Shown here: positions 1 to 12,416 of the stretch, piece by piece
Numbering within the stretch: position 1 is the first letter of the stretch
How the letters are laid out: each line of letters begins with the position of its first letter
Program-made: the position numbers and the translations under genes
Assembly (NCBI GenBank): GCA_031216445.1
Contig: CM062214.1
Span: forward strand, 22,001,001-22,065,000
Length of the DNA stretch: 64,000 nt
From: Lateolabrax maculatus
Lineage: Eukaryota; Chordata; Actinopteri; Acropomatiformes; Lateolabracidae
Direction: 5' to 3'
The notes under the pieces: generated by a model
Databases searched by the model: none
Seen by the model: only the letters and a program-made list of their open reading frames with translations
Told to the model about the DNA's origin: nothing

Positions 1-799
1 TATTGCCCTTTGTGCTGCAGCTTCAGTGTCTAAGAAAAAAATGCAAATCTGTCTTATTTCATCTTATCTTATCATGAATTTGAGTCCGCATACCTAATGT
101 AACCACAAAAGCCATCTTCTATTCTGAACACCAGAAATTCACCCCACCAGCTTTTGACATGATTCATTTAGTCTACTTCGCGGGACAAACTGTTGGTTGT
201 TAGACATGTGACAACTCATGATGACTCTGTTGTTTACTCACATCAGCTCTTTATTTTCCATTATCACCCCTTTGCCTAAACTCTGCCCTGCAGCTCTTTG
301 GCCACAGTTAATGTCCTTGTTTGTTTGTTGTTTGCTAGGTAACAGACAGACTAGCACAAACACGTATGGGTCCATCCCTGGACGCACTGTATGCACGTTT
401 GTTTGTCCACTTGTATACGTCTGTGTTTGTCGTGGTGTACCAGATAATGGACTGATGGTCCCAGGGGAGAGCAGGAAGGTGGTTCAGGAAGGGTGTTCCT
501 GTGGGAACAGGAGCTCCGTGTACTCTCCACCGTTGTCTCTATACTTCATGTCTCCAACAGTCGCTGCAATGACTGGAAGCACATGAAATACAGGTCAAAG
601 ACCAAATATACTGTAGATAATGTGTCTATGTTGTTTTCTTGGTGATTTACATATTTACACAATATCCCCTTCTTGTTCCACAGCAATTCTCTCCCACTTT
701 ATATTTCAATTCCTTTAGATAATAATACAAAATATAGATTTCAGCCTCCCAAGTGTGAGGATTGCTTTTTCCTTTTATATGATTTATACTTATTAATTG

Positions 800-1005
800 A
801 ATTTGAATATCTCTGAATATCTTTAGGTTTTGGGTCATTGGTTGGACAAAACAAGTAATTTTAAGATGTCACCTACAGCTCTTGGACATTTTGAGGGCTA
901 TTTTTCACTATTTTTGGATAATTTATAGATTAAACAATAAATTGATTAATAAAAAAAACAATTGATTAATCACCAATTAATAAAATTGTCAGTTGCAGGC
1001 CTATA
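800..1005. repeat. dispersed fish repeat, ATTGATTAAT / GTTGCAGGCC family
   Basis: This AT-rich stretch contains GGTTGGACAAAAC, repeated ATTGATTAAT blocks and a GTTGCAGGCC terminus. Related decayed copies are at about 11365-11490, 22235-22320, 53085-53375 and 62885-63125. The same consensus recurs widely in spiny-rayed fish genomes and is thought to be a non-autonomous DNA transposon. No coding capacity is seen. Confidence 0.6.
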
Positions 1006-3680
1006 TGTAATGTATTTTTTGTAGTGGCACAGTATGCTGGGTGATTTCAAGAGACACAGGAATTGGACACAAGAGAAAAGACAAGAGTGGGATTGAAAAG
1101 GATCTCCCACACAAACTGACATTTTTCATTTAAAAATACTTTGTACGATCTTAAATTGAAGTGAAAAATGTAACTTACGAAAAGCGACTATACCTAAAAG
1201 CACCGGACACTTGGACACATGTCTCAGTTGACTCGGCTGTAGCCAGAGGGACCTTATCTGAGTTCAGGGAAGCCCCTGCTGCTGAAGTGTCAGCCCTGCT
1301 TGTGACTGTCCCATGTGTTGTCTGTGGTCATAGGAGAGGGTCGGGGACAGCTGGAGCATCACCTGTCACTGGATCACATGCGTTTATATGACACAGCAGT
1401 GGTGACACCCAACTCCAGCATTTACACACTACACAGGGTGAACAAAATAACAAACCCCCCTTCCCAATACAATAGCCCCACAGTAAATGCCAATTTAGGG
1501 AACGTCATGACAGTAACATTTTAAAGGCAACCAGAATGTGAACCATATTTAATTAAATACATTCAGCATTTGTCAGCTCTTATGGCTAATTGCTGTTTTA
1601 TTTTTCATTATCAGTTTATAGAGGTACAAAATACCAGAGAGTAGCTCCAAGAATTGCTTCGGTATCTGTTCTGTAAACACAACACAATTTTGTAGCAAAA
1701 GGAAATGTGTCGCAAATCATGACAACATACAGTACAACATGTCAAACACAGGAAGAAAGTGAATTAGCAAAGAGGGACAGTGGTCACCAACACTCACCGT
1801 AGGACTCATAACAAGATATTTGCATAACAGGCAGTAAAAAACTGCAGCCTTATTAAATGGCCCAAGAGTCTTCACCTCTGGTAGTTTCACCAAATTGGTA
1901 TTAACTGTCCAACATGATGTGGTTCTGTTATTTTGCCCATCTGCCTGTATTATATCTGTTCTCCTCCTCGTAAAACTCAATATTTCTTTCTCTTTAACTT
2001 CGTCCTCTCTCCCTGGCTTTTGCTTTTCTCATTTGTAATCACACCATCTCTTTCACCCACATCCAGACTTGGAAACGCATACAAGGAGATGTACTCTTGC
2101 AACACACAAAGCTCACAACCACCAGTGACACATTCATACGCATGCGCTTACACAATCTCCCCCCTCTCGCTTTTGCATCTCTCACCTACATCCATTCCCA
2201 GAAAGCACACACATACACGCAATCAGCGGCGATAAATAAAGTCTTGTGTGTTTGCAACACGCCTGTCTAATTATGTTTTTCTTGTCCCTCAGTGGGTCTC
2301 CTGGGCCACTTTATTCAAACACACAGCAGGAGGAATTCCTGATCCATTTTAAGCTCCAACGAGAATGTTGATAAGTCTGTAGATTACTGCCCAACATGTT
2401 TATGATAGCCTATTATTCTCTAAGCTTCATCCGGGCCCAGCGCGTGCTTCGTCTACTTAGCAAGCAACTATTTAGGTCATGGTACAATCTCAGAGGAAAG
2501 CACTGTGGATGGTGAAATATCAGCAAACCTCAGCAAAGAGGGTAAAAATTAAGCAATTCTTGCCCTGTCATACAGTATATTTCTGTTCACATAGTTATGT
2601 TATGGCACCGTTTCCATGTAATTGACAAAAAACAAACAAAAAAAAAAAACACCATAGGTCAAGCCTTTCGGGCAGCCTGTGTACTTACACATGACCTTAC
2701 ATGTGACTTAAGTTCACTATCTGTGCGAGTAGATGCACACAACTCTAAATCATACAGTTTGTAGTTATGAGATCTAGAAATTCAACTCATCTAAAGATAT
2801 TTTTGCAGACAAAAAAGCAAAACTAATTTATTTGTCTGGAATCTAAGGTTTGTCAGACATTCTGACAATGCTCAGTCGTTAATAAATTGTGATTATTGGC
2901 GTGCTGAGATGTGATTTCATTCTTTTCTGTGACACACTCTGATATTTCAGATTTATGCTTCCTATTATGGCTCATATTTCAACAACAATAATAGCTGCTA
3001 AATGTCCCGCTCTGCCATAAAAATGTCCAGGCCATCAGGCGCACACACTAAAAGATGGGGCGAAAGAGGGGCCATACTCTTAAGTCTATGAAAATGCCAT
3101 TGATGTTAACTATTTGACTGTGCTCTGCCAGAAATACCGCAGTTGTTCGCTATCAGCGTCTAGTAGAGACAGGAGTCTGAATCTGTCTGTTCTGCCTGGT
3201 GCGTGAGATGTTATGGCTCTTTGATGTGCTTTGCTGTTTAGGCCTTGATTTACGAAGCGCCATCTTTATCATTTTCCCTGGTTTCTTGAGGCCATTGGAG
3301 CCATCAGAGGATTGTGCTTTGTGTGTGTGCTGTAAGTGCTTCAGGAGGGAAAAATAAATAAGTACAGAGGTAAACGCAAGGCCAAGGCTGCAAAGACGTA
3401 GAAAATCTCTTTGAAGTTACAAAAGTGTGTGCAGCAAGTCTGTAAGCCTACTTTTTTGTGGTTGTGTGTGTACACGAGTGTCTCTTAGTTTATACATATG
3501 CAGACGTCCTCACTGTATGTGCGTGTCACCAGGCAGTCTGTTGTCTGTTCATCACTCAGGTGGAGCCATTCGTCTGTATTCACACCATGGTTAAGCTGGC
3601 CGTGCCCTGTCAGAGATACCTCTGTTGGGAGACACACCTGTGTTTACAGTTGGAAAAGCATGTAAACAACAGCGGCCTGT

Positions 3681-3712
3681 ATGTGTGTGTGTGTGTGTGG
3701 GTGTGTGTGTGT
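3681..3712. repeat. (TG)n microsatellite
   Basis: About 16 TG units, interrupted once by GG. Confidence 0.9.
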
Positions 3713-3986
3713 CCGCCCACTCAGGGATCATACGGCTCAACAGCTTTTGTAATGAGTGGCTCTAGCAGGTAGACGGCGACTGGCAAACTAACGTGTCATT
3801 ATACCCCGCGCTGCTCTGTCATTGAGATGGCGACTATATTAAAGAGGCAGATGGATACGAAACAAAAAGGAAAATTCACTGACATGCTTTGTTTGTTTCA
3901 TGACGCATGTCTACACTATGTTCAAAGTGTTTACCCCCGAGGCATTCAGCTGACATAACCTGTTTGTCTTTTGTCATTGTATCTAG

Positions 3987-4133
3987 GTCCATCAGATGGA
4001 CCAGAAAATGGACTCGGTCCTGCGGATCCTGATGGAGCAGTTCCCGCCCAAGCCGGAGCTGACATCAAAGCCGTCCATCCGCAGGGTGACCATCCAGAAA
4101 CGCATGGGTACCAGCATCGACGACGGGCCCTGA
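3987..4133 (+). CDS. kcnq1: terminal exon of a KCNQ1-like (Kv7.1) voltage-gated K+ channel
   Basis: A TTGTATCTAG acceptor is followed by 48 codons and a TGA. The exon opens in phase 0 with V-H-Q-M-D-Q-K-M-D-S-V-L, a heptad-like helix. From memory, the last coding exon of human KCNQ1 begins at Val599 with V-T-Q-L-D-Q-R-L in the same phase, inside helix D, the coiled coil that drives channel tetramer assembly. The tail ends R-R-V-T-I-Q-K-R-M-G-T-S-I-D-D-G-P, loosely like the human ending L-T-V-P-R-R-G-P-D-E-G-S, but the segment is about 30 residues shorter than the human one. Location next to a CDKN1 gene in convergent orientation supports KCNQ1 over KCNQ2-5. The voltage sensor and pore exons lie outside the window, so the subtype (a second fish paralogue is likely) is not proven. 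Confidence 0.72.
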   Translation, partial: VHQMDQKMDSVLRILMEQFPPKPELTSKPSIRRVTIQKRMGTSIDDGP

Positions 4134-5075
4134 TGTCGCAGCGATGGTCACACCGGGTAGGATGATGTCATCACCAAAGGAGAATTAAAGGAGCAGGAGT
4201 TCACATAAACAGCCGAGCCCGCCAGCCTGCAAATAATAAGGAGACTCAGTCTTCCAGCACCCTCTCCCTCTCTTCTATTTGCAATCCCAAACTGTCTCAT
4301 TGACTTTTGACCCCTGAGAAGAGAACAACTTTTTAATTGTCCACTTGGCACTGCGTTGCTCTGGGACATGAGGGCAAGAGAATACTGAGAGTGGGATTCA
4401 TGGTGTTAGAAAGAAAGCTGACTGACCTCTTCCTTTTGATGATTGTTGGCCCTGTTTGGGTATTTCATTTTTTATTTTTTTTTGTGGTTGTTATCTAAAT
4501 GTATCTTTCTCCTCTACACTAGCATTGTAGACCCTCAGTCTTCCCCTGCAGCACACAGTCAGTCAAGCAGCGACACGCCGCCTGAATTTATTTCACTACA
4601 TTAGCCTCATAATCACACTACTCAGATAATGTTAATTTATGTGTGGCCTGTCACTGAGCTGCATTCCTCTACTCCAAATATTATTCCAAAGCTAACTAAC
4701 CCAGTAATGAAGTCGTAATGCAATCAAAGCACTCAAGTTCCCCAAAGACAGAGAAAAACTGAGAGTCCAGCCATGGCAGAGGCATTCCTCAAATCCTTCT
4801 GATTATCTTGGCACCATCCACACCCAGTACACAACAGGGTTATTTCCATAGCCACATATCCATCTAGCCTAACTGTACTTAGGCTGCGGCGGGTGTTTGT
4901 TAGTAGTGATCGAATAACACGAGGAGGGAAGGGCAGATTATCTGTTGACTTTGCCGTGCGTTAGGGACCGGAAGGCTGGAGTAAAAGAAATGGAACTGAA
5001 GAAATGTGTCTGGGGTGGGTGGCTAACATGGTGCTGATTTACAGCTACGTTGAAACTAATAAAAATAGCCAAACT
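4134..5075 (+). other. kcnq1: probable 3'UTR of the KCNQ1-like gene
   Basis: This non-coding sequence directly follows the stop codon. Candidate poly(A) signals on the + strand are ATTAAA near 4184 and AATAAA at 5058-5063, with further AATAAA near 5375 and 5875. The true cleavage site cannot be chosen from sequence alone. Confidence 0.4.
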
Positions 5076-6584
5076 GCCGTGACTGGGCCCGGTGCTGTGT
5101 TACAGGGATACAGTCCGAGGTTTTGACATGGCCTCTCAGCTTGCTCCAAGATTTTCACAGAGAGATTCCATATGTATATCGATCTTATATCTTATATCTT
5201 AGCAGTACCACTACTCGCGCCAGAGACACAGAGAACATCGGCACAACTGCAGCCGTTTTTCGCATCATATCCCTAACTCAGATAGATAGAGGTAAGGCTG
5301 AAAATCGGCAAAGATTTCCTTTAATATCCTCTATTACCCTCTTCAGGGGGCTTACACTGCTGTGTGCAATTTGAAATAAATTTGCCCCATTAAAGCTCTG
5401 ATTATTTTTTCTTTCCAGAGCTAATTAAGTGCTGAATTCCTGGTAGGGGGAGATTACTCACTGTGAGCGACTAATGAAAAGAAACACTGGAAAATGTGCA
5501 GAATTTAAACAGTAAGCTTTGAGGAGCAGGCGCACTAATTCTGCTTGAAAGATTCGGAAATTGCAGGCTGCCACTGGGAGCACACGTTTGAAATAAAAAG
5601 ACAATGCTCTCACTTTGTTCCTATACTCATAGTATTCATCTGACAGGACGCAGAGGCATGTAGGAAGTAGAAAATAGACAAATAACTCAGATATGTAGCT
5701 ACTGTATGAAAGGCTTTCCATAACTACTGTACGCACATTCCTAGAAAGACGGATGCGCGCACAAAAAAGGGGTGAAAAAAGGAAGGGGAAAGAGGAGGGG
5801 CTTTGTCTATGCACTGGTATATATTTTCATGTTTTTTTGCGGTGGTTAAAAAATAACTTATTTATCTTACATTAAATAAAGTGGTTGTATTTTAAAGGCA
5901 CTCTAATTTTGTGACAGACCTTGATACATATCTGCCTGTCTGTTCTCCTGTACAGTTTTATAAGAGTTGTAAATAGAAACATTGCCTTATTGTACTGTAT
6001 TTATTATCATGTGGAAAGATCAACCTGGAACATGTATGCTTGTTGGAGTGATGAGAAACACAGAGAGTGAGGAGTGAGGCCTCCTGTTATACAGATGGAT
6101 GGAAATGATTGTAAATGATATTCAAGCACACCCTCTGCACTGTAGCTCTGCTGTAAATAATAAAACTCCATTTCATTATGCTCTGGCCTGCTCTCTTGGA
6201 GGAATTTGATTACCAGCTCATCTATTCCATAATTTGCTTTCATTGGAGGGTGAAACCTGTCTTATAGTTTTTCGGGGCCGTTTGTTCGAATCTTGAGCCG
6301 AGCTGGGTCAAGGTAAGCCATGGGCCGGAGTTTCCATCCAAATAAAATCTCCCCAACTCCTCAGTTCACTAAATTCCTTTCACACTGCAATCACCACGAA
6401 GGGGGAAGAGAAAGAAAAAATAACACGTTCACCGCACCTACTTTGAACTTCAATATTCCATAACCCATTGAACGAGGCATGCGGAGGAAAAAGAGAATAA
6501 GTCTCATGTTACCACTCAATTATATTTGCCTTCAATGGCCAAGAAATACTGGGGATGTCCCAAGATCAGCACGGTCCAGCGCGG

Positions 6585-6730
6585 AGAGAGAGCGAGAGAG
6601 GGGAGGAAGGAGGGAAGGTCGTCCCGTGGGAGGGGTGGACAGGCGGGGGAGGAAGAGAGAGAGGAGGAGGAGACTCGGGAGGAGGACAGCAGGAGCATAA
6701 GTTAGCTGGGGAAGAGAGCAAAGAGGAGAG
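6585..6730. repeat. GA/GGA-rich low-complexity block
   Basis: A nearly pure purine run of GAGA, GGAG and GGGAGG motifs on the + strand. The overlapping 60-75 codon ORFs on both strands are Arg/Glu- or Ser-rich by-products of the repeat and are not annotated. Confidence 0.75.
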
Positions 6731-8517
6731 CAAAGCCATTTTCAATTAGCGAGCGAGACTACATGGGCCTGAGGGCCGCAGTGCTGCGCTGCCTTTTGTC
6801 CTCCTCTGGTTTCTATCACTGCTGGGGGATTTTGGCAGGGGGAGAGAGAGGAAAGAAAGAGAGACCCCGTGGCTACCTCCGTCTGCAGAGGCCGCTCGGT
6901 GTCACCCCGTGCTCCTCTTTCATCTCAAGACTAGACAGAGAGAAGTGAGAGACTCCCACTTCAAAAGACCGTATGAGTTTGATCTCAGAAGTACACAGGA
7001 GCGCAACCTAAAAGAGGATCTGAGGGAGCAGTTAAAAGGAGAATATAAGGGACACACTGTCACAGCTGCTGGACAGGGAAATCTGGCAAACCCAGAGTCT
7101 TTGCAGAGGAGAAACTCATGCAAGGTCATGAAACGCTAGACTCTCTGAGCTTTGTCGATCGTCCGCCTCGTCTTTGATCCCGCCACCTGACCTGAGCCAC
7201 GCTCCGAATAGAACAGAACTTCATTATGCCACTGAAAATAGGCTAAGAACATAGAAATCACAAGTCACACAGAACATACTCATATTATGGTAGGCTACTT
7301 ATACATCTTACACATAATCAGCCAACAAAATGCTAAAATACCATAAAAAAAGTAGCAAAAGTGTTCGATGTTTAATTAAGCCACTGTTTGTTAACATGTT
7401 CACCTTATCAGCTTTATAAAGTGATAATATGTCAGTGTTGTGATTACATTTTTTATTTGCACTGCCAACTCCAAGTTGCCAAAAAAATCAATGAAAAGCC
7501 ATTAGGTGTAAATTCTGTATTTTATTGAATCATCTTTCACATTACACTGATGGCAGACGTTTTTGGTTTGAAGAGATATAAGCTAATCCCAGTTCAAATT
7601 GATCCTGTCCTGTTTTAATGCGCATTTTCAATTTTGCGAATAACCTGAATAGAAACACAGACATTTTTTTTTCTAAATATTGCAAAAACATTTTGATGCT
7701 TGGCTGAGGTGGAAACAGTCTTACTGAATAAATCAGGACGTACATAAGGCATTAAACGTCCACTCAAGCTTCTGCTTCACTGAAGAGACAAAAAATAGCG
7801 GCCGACAAAAACATCAGATCTCTGTGGAGCAATGAAGACTGTAACCTTCCTTAATTTAATACATGAAACAAACAGAAATGGCATATTTCCATCACAATTT
7901 CTATATTGTTGTCCATCATTTGAGGTTTAACTGGCGCTCTCGTTGCATCCTCTTCTACTTCAGTGTTTTAATGGAACCCGATTGGCTTTTTATCTTGACA
8001 AACCAGCACCTAATATGCACATAACTGTAGTGGATGGAAATTGACATTCATTTGCATTTCTTTTGCAGATTCTTAATCTTCACTAAATAAAAGTAAAAGA
8101 ATGGGTGTTTTTTTTATATTGCATTTTGAAATCAAACATTTGAAATATCAAGTGATGAAGGGAAGACACATCAGAGGAGCTGTGTTGTGCCCAGGATTAA
8201 CAACACTGGTGAAGTGCTGTTAGGTTGGACATCCAGCAGACCAAGTCGTCCATTGCTCTTGCATACCAGGTACCCATGATGGGTTTGTCACATGTCTCCT
8301 TCCCCATAATCCCTGTTGCTCCCCACAAAATAAGTCACAAATGAAGAAACAGCCAATCAGTCCCAGCTGGGAGGCTGTGGCTGGTGGGCGGGTGGTGGTT
8401 GTCAGGCTGTGCGGTCGTGCCTGCCCACCATGGGGGTGCTTGCAGGCCACCTGTCTAGAGAGGCCCAGGCATGTAGAGGCCCAGCAGTGCTATATGAAAG
8501 CAGATATGAGTCAACAG

Positions 8518-8547
8518 GTGTGTGTGCATGTGTGTGTGTGTGTGTTT
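8518..8547. repeat. (TG)n microsatellite
   Basis: Interrupted TG repeat (TGTGTGCATGTGTG...). Confidence 0.85.
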
Positions 8548-9383
8548 GTACTGTGTCAACCAAGATTGTGACAAACAATGTCAGCAGCAGCTGATGCCAG
8601 CCACTCTGTCAGGAGTTGTCCCTAAATAGCTGAGGCCAGCAGTTGCCTGGAGGACAGTTGTTGCAGCTCCTTGCCCTCCCCCGCCCCTCTTTGCCATAGA
8701 ATATTTGACATTCCCATTTATGGTCTTCAAGTATAAAATAGACTGTTCCAGTTTATTCTAACTGGCTTAGTTTGGCTCGAAACCATCATAAAACACCCAA
8801 TAAACGCACACCTGTGATCCCATTAGAGTCAAACATTAATATACTACCAAAAAACGATCCAAGCTCATACAGGAACTGAAAGGGAGCTGCTTGGAAGAAT
8901 AACATACAGTTTGTGTTATAGTATTATTATTGGCTAATGAAAAAAGATTTTACATCATTTTTATGATTATGGTGTGTAGGCAGTTTGGTATAAAAGCAGG
9001 TCTACCAAGGTCAGGCTTGAGCAACAAGAGACTAAGACAAAGCTATTCATGTTGCGCCTAACAGCACCTCTCAGATGTCAAAATCACTGTTAAGCCCTCT
9101 TATTACTTAAGTATTGACTGGGTCTCCATGGTTTCCTTGTGGGAAATGCAGCAGTGGTAAAGTTCCTCATCTTAAATGGCCCCACCGTACTTGGGGTTCT
9201 GTTTTCAGGGCCCTCTGCGTCCCCTTATTCCCCAACTCAAAAAACTGGTTTTCTATGCAGCCTTTCACAGCAGCAACATATACAGTACGCCCTTTGACCC
9301 CTTCTCTTATTGGTCCGAGCAGGGCAACATCACCCCATGGGATAATAAATCAACCAAGGGCCAGGAGGTTAGATTGACCCCCG

Positions 9384-9396
9384 TGACCTTTGGCCT
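9384..9396 (-). promoter_or_regulatory. DR1 nuclear-receptor motif (PPRE/HNF4-like)
   Basis: Read on the - strand this is AGGCCAAAGGTCA: two half-sites separated by one A, fitting the DR1 core RGGNCA-N-AGGTCA bound by PPAR-RXR, HNF4 or COUP-TF. It is a motif match only. Confidence 0.3.
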
Positions 9397-11364
9397 TACG
9401 AGATTTCCCTCAACCATATGTCTGTGGCTCACCATGCCCCACCCCTCCCCGGGACCAGAGGAAATCTCAGCAGCCAAGAACAACAGCACAAACCAGCACC
9501 GTTCAGATCCAGAGATCCGTCTGAGCCGCTCAGTTTCACATCCTGGGTCCAGCCAGCCATGGAAACTGGCTATGCTAAGTCTGACTGCAGCTAATGTGTT
9601 GTTACGGCTGCAGCCAACCTGAGCCGAGGTCCGAGCACACTTTGGTGGGGGTGGGGGGTGGGGGCAGCAGTGAGGGATGGCAGAGGGGGCAAAAGGGAAG
9701 CTGGCTGGGGGCTGCCTATATAGGTCATATTATTGGGGACTTTTCCCCCAGACAGGGAGAGAATTCCTGGCTAGGACCTGGAAGGACTTCAGTGGTGTGC
9801 TGGGGTTTGGCCCGCCGAGGCAGAATGTTAGGCATGGTGGACAGCTGCACCACCGAGCTACTGTAAGAGAGAAAGGGGGGCTGGTTTTTCAAGACAACAC
9901 AGACATGATATACTATACCAGCTTTGAACGTCAGTCTGGTGCTATGTTTATATTTGTTAAAGTAATCTTAATTGGAAAAGGGAAGTGAAAATAGAACTTC
10001 AACATAAGGCCTTAAGGATTACTTGAAAACCTGTAAAATTTGGTTTCACTATTACACACTTCTTATAACAAGCAACACGAATTCTCATAAATGACATTTG
10101 AACAATGATGTTTCAGTGATGATGTATAAACAGATCTCTATCCACCCATCAACCATTATGAAAATCCCGATCAACCTTTATGTAGTCTGCTATTAACTTG
10201 TTGTTGTCGTTTTTTAATTGACTGAGCGAGGAGAGTAAAAGGTCCTATGTGTGTGAAGCAAATAAGTATGTTTCGGTTTTATACCTGCCTCCTGTCAGCT
10301 AAATTTACACAGCAAGGCAGCTCAAAATCCCCAAAACAGCAACACCGTAATCTGCAGTGAGTGAAAATTGAAAACAGAGTGAAAAATTGAATATTGGGAA
10401 CCCAATTGACCACATCCACGGCTGTCCAAAAGCAGAGGTAGGTTTCATATGGTGAACAGTCTGCTTTTCTCATCAAGCCCTGTGTTGGAGAACATGTTCA
10501 CTCATTCTTATGGCAGAAATCTTTTCAACACCAGAACTGAGGACCCTGCAGTGCGGAGGCCCCACGAGCCTCCTGATGAGGGCAGCAGAAGCAGGACAAA
10601 AAATATATATAAAATAAAATTTTAAAGAAAAGCCAAGTTAGAAAGAGGTCTGGGTATATTCATGTGAAATGTGGGCTGCTTTATTGCTCATGAAAAGTGG
10701 AAAGCTGATGCATTTCTGGTACAGATCCAAAAGAACGCTGAAGACAATTTTCCATTCTGTGTCATTTTAACCAACAGTGTTGCCTTGTCATTGGTTTAGA
10801 CATCATCGCAGGCCGGCTCGGTGGATGGGATGTAATTTGATGTATACTGTGGTCAGTGTTGTAAGATGTATTTGGACTGACTGGAATTATTGCCACATAC
10901 ACTTGTGCAAATGTTACAAAAGGTTGCATCATATGGAAATATTTTGCATCATGTCAAATTCACATCACATCCACACCCATATCGTCATCATCGTCGGTGT
11001 GAAAAAAGCTCTTCTGCTAGTTTACACACAGTTAGTGTACGTTATGCATGAAGTTATAATACACAAACAATTACAATTATTTCAGAAAGAAGCCACATTT
11101 GGTCATACAACATTAGTACTAATTAATTAGTGGTGATATGCAGATATACGTCCCACTACAACACACTCACACACACAATTTGACTTTCATTGAAGTGCTG
11201 TCTCCACCACAGTGAACAGCTATGCATCACTACACACACACAATCCCCACTAACAAAATTATTTATTCAGTGACCTCTTCCACCCTTACCGATCCTAAGA
11301 TTCTATGGAGCCTGACCTTTACAGGTCAAATTAGTCATGGTGTGTATTTATTCATTTATTTTAA

Positions 11365-11490
11365 TGCTGAAATTATTGGTCAACTAATCGTTTAGTCAGT
11401 CAGCAAAAAGTTGATAAACACTTTTTGTAGCTGATTCCATTTGTGAGGAACAGAATTTAAAAAAAATCCAAATTTAGTTTAAAACATTGA
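11365..11490. repeat. dispersed fish repeat fragment (same family as about 800-1005)
   Basis: GCTGAAATTATTGGTCAAC, then CTAATCGTTTAGTC and AGCAAAAAGTTGATAA, match the known terminal part of the GCTGCAACTAACGATTA fish repeat, strongly diverged. Confidence 0.45.
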
Positions 11491-12395
11491 GCAGAGACAG
11501 TTGGACAGTTTTTACTTACATAATGTACAGTGCGACTCCCTTCTGTTGGCTAAAGACTTTTTTTAAATATATTTTTTAAATTACATTTAATGAAAGAGGC
11601 TATCACAGTGAGACTGACAATAGCAGAGTCCTCGCCAAGAAAAAAAAAATCTGTCTATCTGTTCTGCACAGATGTTTCAGCTGGAAGCTCTGCCTCCATG
11701 TCTCGGCCAAATGCATCTGAACGCATCCTTGGACATTCCTGATGGGATTACTGGGCCAGGTACCATCGACTGGTCGGGAGAGAGAGGGAAAGAGAGAGAT
11801 AAAGAGAGAATGAATCAGAATGAGCGTGCAGAACAGCCTGCTTGTTTTCACATCTCGTGCTGCGTGCTTGAGCAGATTTGCCTTGATAAAAGATAAAGGC
11901 TCTTTGATAGGCTGCAGGTGCGCTGCTTTAATGAGCATTACCCTTCAAACCCCCCTTCTTCCCAGAAAAAACGCACCACAGACGCACATCTGCACATCTG
12001 TCATTCGATGCTCTGCAGCATCTCCCTAAAATCCTCCCCCCCCCACCCCCTCCTTTCGTCTGTCACTCATCCCCTGACTCTCACACACACCTCACACACA
12101 CCTCACACACTCTGCGCATCCCCCGCCGCACACCAACGCGACGTCAGGCCATTCGCTATTCAATGAAATAGTTTCCCTGTATTGATACAGCTTTCCTGGC
12201 TCACTGAGTCCAATTGAGCTGTCCAAAGAAACATCCAAACCCCACCCACTCAGGGCATTCCAGGCAGGATAACACAAACGCTCAGAGAAATGGAAAAAAA
12301 TAATGAAAAAAATACAGTAATTCAGATGCAATTTGGCCCTGCTCACGGCCTGTTCGAGGCACACTGGAGACAGACAGAAACAGAGTGAGAAAGGC

Positions 12396-12416
12396 AGAGA
12401 GAGAGAGAGAGAGAGG
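12396..12416. repeat. (GA)n microsatellite
   Basis: About ten AG units. Confidence 0.85.

Larger units (their letters stand above)
1..3986 (+). other. last intron of the KCNQ1-like gene (left part outside window)
   Basis: No coding exon is recognisable here. The KCNQ1 exon that should precede the terminal one (ending in a coiled-coil stretch like RVEDK followed by a GT donor) was looked for and not found, so the final intron is probably longer than 3.9 kb. The stretch ends in an acceptor, TTGTATCTAG, at 3977-3986. It contains one dispersed repeat (about 800-1005), a TG microsatellite (3681-3712) and an isolated palindromic NRF1-like CGCATGCGC at 2139-2147. The several 60-120 codon ORFs here have low-complexity or random composition and are taken as chance. 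Confidence 0.55.
5076..9000. other. non-coding interval between the KCNQ1-like gene and cdkn1b, left part
   Basis: No exon is supported on either strand. Several stretches (5370-5460 with GAGCTAATTAAGTGC, 6100-6260, 6720-6790) look compositionally like conserved non-coding DNA with homeodomain-type TAATTA cores, but conservation cannot be tested here. A purine-rich block lies at about 6585-6730 and a TG repeat at 8518-8547. Confidence 0.45.

Noticed and set aside
2139..2147. CGCATGCGC palindrome (NRF1-like)
   Set aside because: A single palindrome in an AT-rich intron with no CpG island or start-site context; probably chance.
1..3986. Search for the preceding KCNQ1 exons
   Set aside because: No stretch encodes the helix C/D sequences with proper splice sites; these exons are outside the window.
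6479..6749. Arg/Glu-rich ORFs in the purine block
   Set aside because: Direct by-product of GA/GGA low-complexity sequence.
11882..11912. Three GATA motifs in about 30 bases (GATAAA, GATAAA, GATAGG)
   Set aside because: Suggestive of an enhancer but expected often in AT-rich DNA; no conservation data, so not claimed as a site.
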